64,000 nt of DNA, from assembly GCA_944392605.1 (NCBI GenBank), contig CALXXE010000001.1, forward strand, positions 168,435-232,434. Reading direction: 5' to 3'. Within the stretch, counting starts at the first letter, position 1; each line of letters opens with the position of its first letter. Shown here one piece after another: positions 57,083-64,000 of the stretch. The translations under genes and the position numbers were made by a program. The notes below the pieces were generated by a model. It saw nothing but the letters and a program-made list of their open reading frames with translations. It had not been told where the DNA came from and made no database searches. This DNA comes from an uncultured Clostridia bacterium (GTDB taxonomy: Bacteria; Bacillota; Clostridia; TANB77; CAG-508).

Positions 57083-57283
57083 TCATTTATTTTTTTCATT
57101 TTTTGAAATATATAATACCAATAATATTATTCCTGTTAGATTAATTCCTATTGACAAACCTAATAGCAGACCTGAACTAAATTCACTAAATGGTGTAACT
57201 TCATTACCACAAAAGAATGTATAAGCCAAGTACAATATATTTCCTAATATTATTAATAATATTCCAGTTTTTCCTTTATTCAT
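57083..57283 (-). CDS. Small two-helix membrane protein
   Basis: This 66-residue protein follows GGGAGGA, with two hydrophobic helices (about 6-21 and 36-58) and a basic tail. Function unknown. Part of the cargo strip. Confidence 0.6.
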   Translation of the reverse strand: MNKGKTGILLIILGNILYLAYTFFCGNEVTPFSEFSSGLLLGLSIGINLTGIILLVLYISKNEKNK

Positions 57284-57341
57284 AAGTAATCCTCCCTATA
57301 AATTACTATTTGCTTAACAAATCACTAAATTGTAATTTGTG

Positions 57342-58037
57342 TTAATCCTTAACGATTTTATTTATATAAATTGCATAGCTAATTGATACAACTATTAAAA
57401 ATATTGGAACAATATATGTTAATATGGTGTTTTCAACATTAAATATTGCTAGAGAATTAGTAACTGAGTGTGTTATTATGCAAGGAATTAATGACTTGCT
57501 TTTATAAAATATAATAACAAATAAGTATCCAATAGCAGTTGCATAACATACTTGCATTAATGTTGGAATAATATCTGCACCATTAAACAAATTAATTATA
57601 TGTCCAATACCAAATGTTAAAGCACCTACTATTATGGCACTTTTAATATTATCTTTTTCCATCATTTTAAACAAAAATCCTCTAAATATTATTTCTTCAA
57701 TAAATCCAACATTTATCATAGTTAATATATAAAATATAATTTCATTTGTCCTATTATTAATATTAATTCCATTCCACAAGTTTACAGTTGCTATTAAGAT
57801 TAATGGAATGAAGAATAAATATTTTTTTGAATTTCTAACTTTTGTAAGACCATAGTATTTTGTTCTTTTTAAAATAATCATAAGCACAATTAAAAAAATA
57901 GAAAAAATAGTATTAATAATTGCACTTCTATAATCAGTTAATCCAAAATTTTGCATACAATATGAATTGATAATCACATACAATAAAATTAATAATATGC
58001 AAAATAAAGTTTCGTTTTTTTCAAATATTTGCTTCAT
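57342..58037 (-). CDS. CPBP-family intramembrane protease
   Basis: The ATG at 58037 behind GGAG gives 231 residues with about seven helices. The motif EEIIFRGFLFKMM (EExxxR) and FGIGHIINLF (FxxxH) are those of CAAX-protease/bacteriocin-processing membrane proteins. A third His (PCIITHSVTNS) completes the site. It could mature a peptide or protect against one. Confidence 0.88.
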   Translation of the reverse strand: MKQIFEKNETLFCILLILLYVIINSYCMQNFGLTDYRSAIINTIFSIFLIVLMIILKRTKYYGLTKVRNSKKYLFFIPLILIATVNLWNGININNRTNEIIFYILTMINVGFIEEIIFRGFLFKMMEKDNIKSAIIVGALTFGIGHIINLFNGADIIPTLMQVCYATAIGYLFVIIFYKSKSLIPCIITHSVTNSLAIFNVENTILTYIVPIFLIVVSISYAIYINKIVKD

Positions 58038-58095
58038 AGTTTTACTCCAATCTTTTATATAAATTACTATTTTTACCATACTTATATATTGTAAT

Positions 58096-58638
58096 TTATT
58101 TTTTGCATATTTCTAATATTTTTTTCATAGTATTAGCAGTTCTTATAGTAATCTTATCACTTATTTCTGTACTTGCTGTTTTGCTCCACCAATTAGATTT
58201 TCTATAATTTTTTAAATCAAAAGACCAGAAAATATTATTTTTATATTCTTGTATTTTTTCGTATTCGTTAGGAGAGCCTATTGTATCAAATACTTCATTA
58301 TAAGTAGTTGGTGGAATAATAAATATTATATTATCATATATCTCCTCATTGTCTTTTCCCCACCACTCTGGACTATGACTTAGCAATTCTTCTAATTCTT
58401 GTGAAGTAATAATATAAGTTGGTATGTCAAAATCAAATTTATCTTTTATCATTGCTTGTATATTATTTTTAATTACATTTTTATCGTCTATATCACTTTC
58501 AAAAACAACATTGCCACTGTTTAGATAAGTAATTACTTCTTTATGTCCCAAAGTAAAAAATTCTTTTTTTAAATCACTCATCGCAATTTTATTTTTGCCA
58601 CTAATATTTATTCCTCTCAATAATGCTATATATTTCAT
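58096..58638 (-). CDS. DUF1697-family protein
   Basis: The ATG at 58638 behind GTGAG gives 180 residues. MKYIALLRGINISGKNKIAMSDLK and VITYLNSGNVVFES are the DUF1697 signature. The biochemical function is unknown. It is a typical chromosomal gene found here within the prophage cargo strip. Confidence 0.9.
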   Translation of the reverse strand: MKYIALLRGINISGKNKIAMSDLKKEFFTLGHKEVITYLNSGNVVFESDIDDKNVIKNNIQAMIKDKFDFDIPTYIITSQELEELLSHSPEWWGKDNEEIYDNIIFIIPPTTYNEVFDTIGSPNEYEKIQEYKNNIFWSFDLKNYRKSNWWSKTASTEISDKITIRTANTMKKILEICKK

Positions 58639-58660
58639 AATATTTCTCACTTTCAAGTTA

Positions 58661-59137
58661 TTATAATTCTATCAAATCTTTTTCAAAATCTTTAACATAG
58701 TATTTTATATTTTTTGTTCCTTTTGAAATGATAGTATGTCCTTCTTCTTCAAGTAATCTTTTTTGTAGTTCTATTGCCTCTGGATATTTAACATTTAATT
58801 CGCCATCTGATTTTAATGTTCTCCAATAAGGTGTAATATCTTCATTTCTTTGATAACTAGCCCAAGCAACTATATTTATGAATATACCCGCTGTCATTGG
58901 GTCAGTAAAATCAGCATTATTTTGTTTTGCAAGATAATCTCTCATTTGACTAACTGTTATCAATTTTCCTTTTGGTACCTTTTTCATTAATTCATCATAG
59001 TAAAGTGGTGGTGCAAAAAACATTTTAGTTCCACCATATTTTTTTATTGTTTTTTCATCTTCAATCATTTGCATTTTTGGCATATCTTTATTATTTTTCA
59101 TCATTGCATTAAAGTCTTTTTTATTCTCATTAGACAT
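58661..59137 (-). CDS. MGMT/alkyltransferase-like family protein
   Basis: This 158-residue protein has GKLITVSQMRDYLAKQ (helix-turn-helix) and ITPYWRTLKSDGELN, matching the DNA-binding part of O6-methylguanine transferases, with YW in place of the alkyl-accepting PCHR. It would bind damaged DNA without methyl transfer, as alkyltransferase-like proteins do. Part of the cargo strip. Confidence 0.75.
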   Translation of the reverse strand: MSNENKKDFNAMMKNNKDMPKMQMIEDEKTIKKYGGTKMFFAPPLYYDELMKKVPKGKLITVSQMRDYLAKQNNADFTDPMTAGIFINIVAWASYQRNEDITPYWRTLKSDGELNVKYPEAIELQKRLLEEEGHTIISKGTKNIKYYVKDFEKDLIEL

Positions 59138-59199
59138 ATCTTAAATCTCCTATCTAAACAAATAATTACTATCTTATATTAAATACTAATCCTTAATCA

Positions 59200-59649
59200 T
59201 TATAAGTCTTCGTAATAATAATGAAAACTATAACCAGTTATTTTAGCATTTGGATGTGATTCTTTATATTCTCTCTCTTGGCATCTTGCACATTTTTTAT
59301 AATTTTCTAATTTTCTTTTATCTTTAACTTTCCACCCTTGAAATTTTGCTTTTAAAGTATCAGACCAATCCTCATAACAATCCAAGTAAGTATGGTATAT
59401 TTTATTTGCTTGTTCATACTCATTTTCTGCAAGTAAAACCATGTTATTTTGAGTTATATGTTGACAAAATTGTTTTACTTCTTGCTCTTGATTATTTTCA
59501 TCAATTATTCTTACTTTCTTTTCTTTTATTTCTTTGTTTTTTTCTTCTTCCTGTTTTTTTGCTTGATCAATTTTTGATTCTTTTGACTCACTTTTATTGT
59601 TATTTATTATTTTTTTTAATTTTTCTATATTTGATTTAAAAATATTCAT
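59200..59649 (-). CDS. Charged coiled-coil protein of unknown function
   Basis: This 149-residue protein has a lysine/glutamate-rich coiled start (about 1-50) and a C-terminal part with CQHITQNNMVLLAENEYEQAN and CARCQEREYKESHPNAKI, with three to four cysteines that may bind zinc. I do not recognise the family. It is the upstream end of the cargo strip, bounded by a terminator. Confidence 0.55.
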   Translation of the reverse strand: MNIFKSNIEKLKKIINNNKSESKESKIDQAKKQEEEKNKEIKEKKVRIIDENNQEQEVKQFCQHITQNNMVLLAENEYEQANKIYHTYLDCYEDWSDTLKAKFQGWKVKDKRKLENYKKCARCQEREYKESHPNAKITGYSFHYYYEDL

Positions 59650-59721
59650 AATAAATCACACTTTCAAATTATTTTCTATTACTATATTAGCATAAATTTG
59701 CAAATAATAAAACCCTTTATC

Positions 59722-59756
59722 AAAAAAATCACTACAATACTGTAATGATTTTTTTA
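59722..59756. terminator. Bidirectional terminator
   Basis: AAAAAAATCACTACA pairs with TGTAATGATTTTTTT (one G-U) around a short loop; T runs on both strands. It separates the late regulator gene from the cargo strip, so the strip is probably transcribed on its own. Confidence 0.85.
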
Positions 59757-59762
59757 TTTGTA

Positions 59763-60194
59763 TTATATTGAATTTTTACAATTTTTACTATATTCTTCTT
59801 GCATATCTGATATTGCTTTTCCAAGAATACTAGTGATTGCCCTATATGTTCTTCCTTTTTTATCTGCTATATACTCAATTGTTACTTTTTCTTTATACCT
59901 CATGTTTACAATATCCTGTGTGTTTTTCTTTAGTGTTAAGATTAGCTTGTCTATTATTGATATTTCAAGGTTTAACTGTTGTCTTTCTGTTTCTAGTTCT
60001 TCTATTCTAGTTAATTTATTTATAATTTCATTTTCTATACTAGATTCAGTAAATCCTGTTGCTCTTGGCATACCATCTAGTTTAGCACTTTTCAATGATG
60101 CCTCTTCTTGTTTTAATCTAAAAAGCTCAATTTCTATTACTGCAATTCTAACATTATAATTATTATAATTTTCTAATGCCCTTTTTATATTCAT
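59763..60194 (-). CDS. ArpU/RinA-type phage late transcription regulator
   Basis: This 143-residue protein has a coiled start and MPRATGFTESSIENEIINKL, then INMRYKEKV-type sigma-region-4 helix-turn-helix (IVNMRYKEKVTIEYIADKKGRTYRAITSILGKAI). It matches DUF1492/ArpU-like activators that turn on late genes. The position upstream of the packaging module fits. Confidence 0.8.
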   Translation of the reverse strand: MNIKRALENYNNYNVRIAVIEIELFRLKQEEASLKSAKLDGMPRATGFTESSIENEIINKLTRIEELETERQQLNLEISIIDKLILTLKKNTQDIVNMRYKEKVTIEYIADKKGRTYRAITSILGKAISDMQEEYSKNCKNSI

Positions 60195-60332
60195 ATCTTT
60201 CCTTTCTAGTTTTACATATCTTACATTTTGTTAAACTGTGGCATTTTCTTAAATGCTTATATTATCAATACTTTTATTTATTATGAATTTTACAGTTTAC
60301 AAAACTTTTTTTTGTAAAACTGATATTATTTT

Positions 60333-60878
60333 TTAAAAATATTTTAATTTTTTTATAGCTTTATTTCCCATCTCTTGTGTTAGACCTATATATTTCATTG
60401 TTATAATTTCACTTGCATGATTAAACATATCCATTAGTAATCCTAAATCTTTTGTATTTTGATAAGTATGATATCCAAATGTCTTACGAAGAGTATGTGT
60501 ACCAATATTTGATATTCCTTCTACTTCACATGCTTTTTTTAATATCTGATATGCTCTTTGTCTTGTAATAGGCTTATTTCCTTGTCTAGATGGAAATAAG
60601 TATTCTCTTTCATCTTTTGTTTCTATATATTTATCAAGTTCTTTTTTTAATGCAGGATTCCAATCATATGACTTTTGCTTGCCAGTTTTTGTTTCTCGAA
60701 TATTATAACCTCTTTTTCCTTTAACATCTTTTATCCTAAATTTAAGAATGTCTGATATTCTTAATCCTGTATAAATTCCAAAGCAGAACATCATATAATC
60801 TCGCTCATTTTGTTTCTTTAAGTTCGATGCTATTTTTTGAATTATCTCAATATCTCTAATAGGTTCTACAAAGTTCAT
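60333..60878 (-). CDS. Short tyrosine recombinase (catalytic domain only)
   Basis: The ATG at 60878 behind GAAGGTGG gives 181 residues; the longer frame has no site. It has FGIYTGLRISDILKFR (Arg), TKTGKQKSY (Lys), IGTHTLRKTFGYH (His-x-x-Arg), MFNHAS (His) and MKYIGL (Tyr nucleophile). It lacks the N-terminal arm-binding domains of true phage integrases, so a role in resolution or inversion is more likely than prophage integration. It is found in early modules of many Firmicute phages. Confidence 0.85.
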   Translation of the reverse strand: MNFVEPIRDIEIIQKIASNLKKQNERDYMMFCFGIYTGLRISDILKFRIKDVKGKRGYNIRETKTGKQKSYDWNPALKKELDKYIETKDEREYLFPSRQGNKPITRQRAYQILKKACEVEGISNIGTHTLRKTFGYHTYQNTKDLGLLMDMFNHASEIITMKYIGLTQEMGNKAIKKLKYF

Positions 60879-60879
60879 T

Positions 60880-61059
60880 TTATCCACCTTCTTCCATATC
60901 GACATCTACTATTACTTTAAAATCTCTGAATCTTATGAAAAACTCGTATTTGTTTTCATCTTTTGCTATTACTCCTCCTTCTCTAGGCAATATATTTTTT
61001 ATAATATAATTTCTTCCGTTACGAGTTTGGATTATTTGATTTCTTTTTAATTCAATCAT
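60880..61059 (-). CDS. Small phage protein of unknown function
   Basis: This is a 59-residue frame whose start overlaps the stop of the loader gene (ATGA). It reads MIELKRNQIIQTRNGRNYIIKNILPREGG with beta-strand character and ends VDVDMEEGG. Unknown function; probably part of the replication operon. Confidence 0.6.
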   Translation of the reverse strand: MIELKRNQIIQTRNGRNYIIKNILPREGGVIAKDENKYEFFIRFRDFKVIVDVDMEEGG

Positions 61060-61838
61060 ATTTTTTCCATTCCTCTCATTCTATAATTTCTGCCTTCCTT
61101 GTTGCTAATTTGAACTAAAAAGTTATATCCATTTTGCGTTACCATCTCTTTTAATCTTCCTGCAATTGATTCATTTAATTTAAACATATGATCTATAAAA
61201 TATTCACTTGTTATAATAACAGGTTTTTTATATTTGTATCTGTAATCTATTATTTCATATATAATACCGAAGTCTTTTTCATTTACTGTATTTCCTCTTA
61301 CAGTATTTTTTAAAAAGTCATCTATTATTAGATAATTACAATTTTTATATTTATACATTTTCTTCTGATATTGTTCTTTCTCTATCATATTTTGTTTTAT
61401 ATAAATCATATCTTCAGTATAAGGCATTAATTCTATCCAAGCACCTCTATCTAATAATACCTTTGCTATTGAAACTGCTAGATGAGTTTTTCCGCTTCCA
61501 CTTTGTCCTAATAGAAGAATTGAATTAATACCTTTTGCTTTTACAAATTCTACTGCCTTTTGTTTCATTCTTTTTTGATATTCATCCTCAATTTTAAAAT
61601 TATCAAATGTATAATCTGAATATGCCTCACTAAATAATTCCTTTATTTTTTCATTCTTCTTTTCTGCCAAATAATCATTAATACATGTACATCTATGAGG
61701 ATATTCATTTAATTCATATATCCATCCTATTCCATCACATATACTGCATTTAGATGATTTCGTTGCCGATACTATCGTAGAGTTTTCCATTTTTTTCTGT
61801 AAATTCATTCTTTTTAGCAATTCCTCCACATGTTCCAT
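61056..61838 (-). CDS. DnaC-like helicase loader ATPase
   Basis: This 260-residue protein has an N-terminal zinc site (CSICDG...CTC), Walker A LLGQSGSGKTHLA, Walker B YLIIDDFLK and sensor parts (IITSEYF, IAGRLKEM). It loads the replicative helicase onto phage DNA. It overlaps the replisome organizer gene by about 90 bp. Confidence 0.92.
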   Translation of the reverse strand: MEHVEELLKRMNLQKKMENSTIVSATKSSKCSICDGIGWIYELNEYPHRCTCINDYLAEKKNEKIKELFSEAYSDYTFDNFKIEDEYQKRMKQKAVEFVKAKGINSILLLGQSGSGKTHLAVSIAKVLLDRGAWIELMPYTEDMIYIKQNMIEKEQYQKKMYKYKNCNYLIIDDFLKNTVRGNTVNEKDFGIIYEIIDYRYKYKKPVIITSEYFIDHMFKLNESIAGRLKEMVTQNGYNFLVQISNKEGRNYRMRGMEKI

Positions 61839-62526
61839 AAGTACCTCCTCTGATTTTATTTTGTTCTACAGCACTTACTACCCATTTTTTTATAGCAAGA
61901 TAATGATTTTTAGCTTTATAACCTTTCATTTCTATATATTCATCTAAATATGTTATAAGTTCTTGGTAATTTGAATATTCATCTTGTAGTTTTTTCAATT
62001 CTTCATCTTTTAGCATTACATGTTTATATTCTCCGTATTTGTGTTTAATATTTTTCGCTTTCTTTTCATCAGAATTATTAGATGCATTTGTATTATCTAT
62101 ATTACTCTTATCTAACTCTAATCTATTCTTACCTAACCTTACCTGTGTATCCGTTTGGTCTACCATTGGTATACCAATATTAGTATTTAAAGTATAAGAG
62201 TTATTTTCTTCTAATAATAATTGTGCTTTTTCTTGTAAATATTTAGTTTCCTTATATCTATCACTTCTTATATAATTATGTATTTTCCAATGTTTAATCA
62301 CTACAATTCCACTTTCAAATGGAAGTATAAATTGTTTTGCAATTAGTAATTTAAGATCATCTTCTTTACAAGATGCTAATCGCATTATATTTTTAGGATT
62401 ATTTATAAATCCATCATCGTCAGCTCTCATAGAAAGATGGAAGTATAGCAATTGTGTCGAATGTGGCATATCTAAAAATACATCACTATCTATTATTGTT
62501 TTTGCAAACATTCTTCTCTCTGCCAT
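61750..62526 (-). CDS. Phage replisome organizer / DnaD-like initiator
   Basis: The ATG at 62526 behind GGAGG gives 258 residues: MAERRMFAKTIIDSDVFLDMPHSTQLLYFHLSMRADDDGFINN, the phage replisome organizer N-terminal domain. The C-terminal part (KWVVSAVEQNKIRGG) resembles DnaD-C. It recruits the loader to the origin. The IS element lies 17 bp upstream of its start and cuts it off from upstream promoters. Confidence 0.9.
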   Translation of the reverse strand: MAERRMFAKTIIDSDVFLDMPHSTQLLYFHLSMRADDDGFINNPKNIMRLASCKEDDLKLLIAKQFILPFESGIVVIKHWKIHNYIRSDRYKETKYLQEKAQLLLEENNSYTLNTNIGIPMVDQTDTQVRLGKNRLELDKSNIDNTNASNNSDEKKAKNIKHKYGEYKHVMLKDEELKKLQDEYSNYQELITYLDEYIEMKGYKAKNHYLAIKKWVVSAVEQNKIRGGTYGTCGGIAKKNEFTEKNGKLYDSIGNEII

Positions 62527-62542
62527 ATTTTCCTCCATTTCC

Positions 62543-63923
62543 CAGGATAAAGACATGAAAAAATTTTTCTAATGTCTATACCCATTGAATTATCTAGCTT
62601 TAGAGATGGTTGATGTATCAAAATTACGTAGTATTTTGAATATCTCAACTGTCTCTTTTTCTACATTTCTTGAAATACTTTTCCTTATTCTCTTTAAACT
62701 TCTATTTTGTATTTTTTTTACTTCATTCAATATTGTTAAACAAAATTTCTTTATAATTTGTAAATTATATAATGCTTTTTTATTCATTGTTGTATTATCA
62801 TCACACTTAAAGGTAAAGTCCATATGCCAATGTAATTTATTTTCTACATTCCAATGTGTCCTTATCGCATATGAAAATACATTTATATTTAATAACAAAC
62901 TTGATATGTAATAGCGTTTTTCTTCAACCTTTGTTCCATCTGATTTTTCAATAGTTTTCTTTACTAACCCAATACTTTTTAGTCCATCCCATAATTCTTT
63001 TTCTGCATACCAATTTATTTTTTCTGTTTGATAATATTCATATGTTATTACTGCTTCATGATTTTTCTCCCTTGTTAATTGATATCCACCTTCATAACCT
63101 GACTTTATTATCATTAGTCTATCTTCGTCAAAGTAATCTGCTACATCTTTGTAAAAATTTGGTTGATTTGCCTTTAATGCTACACAGTAATCTCCACCTT
63201 TGGCTCTTACTGCTTTTACATTTTCTTTCTGTGTATTTAATGCATCCCACGTACATATTACATTTTTTAAATTTAATCTTTTTATCACTTCTGGTATTGC
63301 TGTTATTTCATTTGTTTTTTCTTCTATCATTTCTTGTTCTATACACATTTGTAATTTATCCGAATATACATTTAAGACATTTAGTGGCTTTGTTTCTTCT
63401 ACAATATATCCTTTTTTTCTTGAACTTCCAGTATCAACCTTTCCATCAAATGATAATATATCTTTAAAAAATTTATTGTCCATAAATTGGATACTTTTTA
63501 CAAAATCTACAAATATTTTATTTAACTCTTGACAATCTATTAAACTTATGACTCTTTCATATGTTTTAGCTGATGGGATTCCTCCTGTTAATTTTAAAAA
63601 CTTCTTTAAAAAGTCTTTTTGTTCTTTTGCATAATCTTCTATTTCATCCCATTCATTACAGTCTGCTAAAACCGCTAATATCACAACAACAACGATATCC
63701 CATATTTTATATACTACTTTTCCTTTTTGTCTTTCATCTTTTAACATCTTTGATTTTTCCTTTAACTCTTTTAATTTTGATATTTCTATTTCTTTAATTT
63801 CCATTTTTTCTTTTGCTCCATTTCAAAGATATTATATCGTAATTTTTATATATTGGGAACTGGTTTTTATTGATTTTTATATTATTTTAGAACTTTGAAA
63901 ATTTTTTTCATGTCTTTATCCTG
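62543..63923 (-). mobile_element. Complete ISAs1-family insertion sequence
   Basis: The element is 1381 bp. Terminal inverted repeats of about 27 bp share CAGGATAAAGACATGAAAAA at both ends (62543 inward and 63923 inward on the other strand) with one length difference in the A/T run. The 9-bp sequence TCCATTTCC is present on both sides (62534-62542 and 63924-63932), a clean target duplication, so insertion is recent. It carries one transposase gene. Confidence 0.95.
62590..63804 (-). CDS. ISAs1-family DDE transposase
   Basis: This 404-residue protein has KVVYKIWDIVVVVILAVLADCNEWDEIEDYAKEQ (H-repeat/ISAs1 N-terminus), DILSFDGKVDTGSS (first D), VICTWDALNTQKE (second D) and HWNVENKLHWHMDFTFKCDDNT (E region). 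It has no stops or frame breaks and is probably active. A start behind an A-rich site inside the element is intact. Confidence 0.95.
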   Translation of the reverse strand: MEIKEIEISKLKELKEKSKMLKDERQKGKVVYKIWDIVVVVILAVLADCNEWDEIEDYAKEQKDFLKKFLKLTGGIPSAKTYERVISLIDCQELNKIFVDFVKSIQFMDNKFFKDILSFDGKVDTGSSRKKGYIVEETKPLNVLNVYSDKLQMCIEQEMIEEKTNEITAIPEVIKRLNLKNVICTWDALNTQKENVKAVRAKGGDYCVALKANQPNFYKDVADYFDEDRLMIIKSGYEGGYQLTREKNHEAVITYEYYQTEKINWYAEKELWDGLKSIGLVKKTIEKSDGTKVEEKRYYISSLLLNINVFSYAIRTHWNVENKLHWHMDFTFKCDDNTTMNKKALYNLQIIKKFCLTILNEVKKIQNRSLKRIRKSISRNVEKETVEIFKILRNFDTSTISKAR

Positions 63924-64000
63924 TCCATTTCCTTAAATTTCTTTACTTTTTCGCCAAAACATAGTAAAATAGTAATAGAAACATATATCTATGTGTTTTA

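Noticed and set aside
60333-60878. Prophage integrase
   Set aside because: It has only the catalytic domain and sits in the early module, not beside an end; the true integrase is probably beyond 64000.

Overview
The window is low-GC (roughly 30% by eye), AGA-rich DNA from a spore-forming Clostridia-like Firmicute, probably an uncultured gut lineage. Supporting signs are an alpha/beta small acid-soluble spore protein, a ctsR-mcsA-mcsB-clpC operon under a CtsR box, a two-CIRCE hrcA-grpE-dnaK-dnaJ operon, class III pilin-like and CpaB-like proteins, and ricin-domain cell-wall enzymes. Almost everything is read from the minus strand.

Region 1-36.7 kb is chromosome. In order it holds: a partial CpaB-like pilus protein; a HAD phosphatase; the SASP gene; an AlbA_2/ATPase gene with a MazG-like NTPase; the ClpC stress operon; a pilin-like gene and XRE regulator; rlmN; an acyltransferase/esterase/DUF6320 envelope operon; three cell-wall surface proteins (ricin-NlpC/P60, ricin-L,D-transpeptidase, Ig-repeat transglutaminase-like); the HrcA chaperone operon; dps; a murI/apt operon; an ABC exporter; and a small accessory patch with dinD, a tRNA scar, an IMPase, a CYTH protein and an HNH protein.

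From about 36.7 kb to beyond the right edge lies an HK97-type siphovirus prophage, also on the minus strand. From high to low coordinates it holds: replication genes (replisome organizer, DnaC-like loader), a small tyrosine recombinase, an ArpU/RinA-like late regulator, a host-like cargo island, an HNH nuclease, a ParB-methyltransferase with its own SAM synthetase, terminase, portal, protease, capsid, connectors, tail tube, tail chaperones with a -1 frameshift, tape measure, distal tail, baseplate, holin and a GH25 lysin. A type III toxin-antitoxin locus (pseudoknot RNA repeats plus ToxN/CptN-like RNase) and a promoter/terminator-bounded moron sit inside it. A complete ISAs1-type element with a 9-bp target duplication interrupts the early region at the right end.

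The most striking signal is in translation. In my manual scan of all genes, the arginine codon CGG is absent from normal reading frames although the trinucleotide is common out of frame. It occurs in frame exactly three times, at 2948-2950, 15824-15826 and 25270-25272. At each site the zero frame ends within two sense codons, and skipping the C (+1) to read a GGN glycine codon restores the conserved rest of the protein. One of the three is grpE, a core chaperone gene. This suggests that CGG is unassigned or very slow here and has become a +1 frameshift signal. Other notable points are a McsB whose catalytic motifs are lost, a transglutaminase-like protein lacking its cysteine, and dispersed palindromic elements that begin at stop codons.
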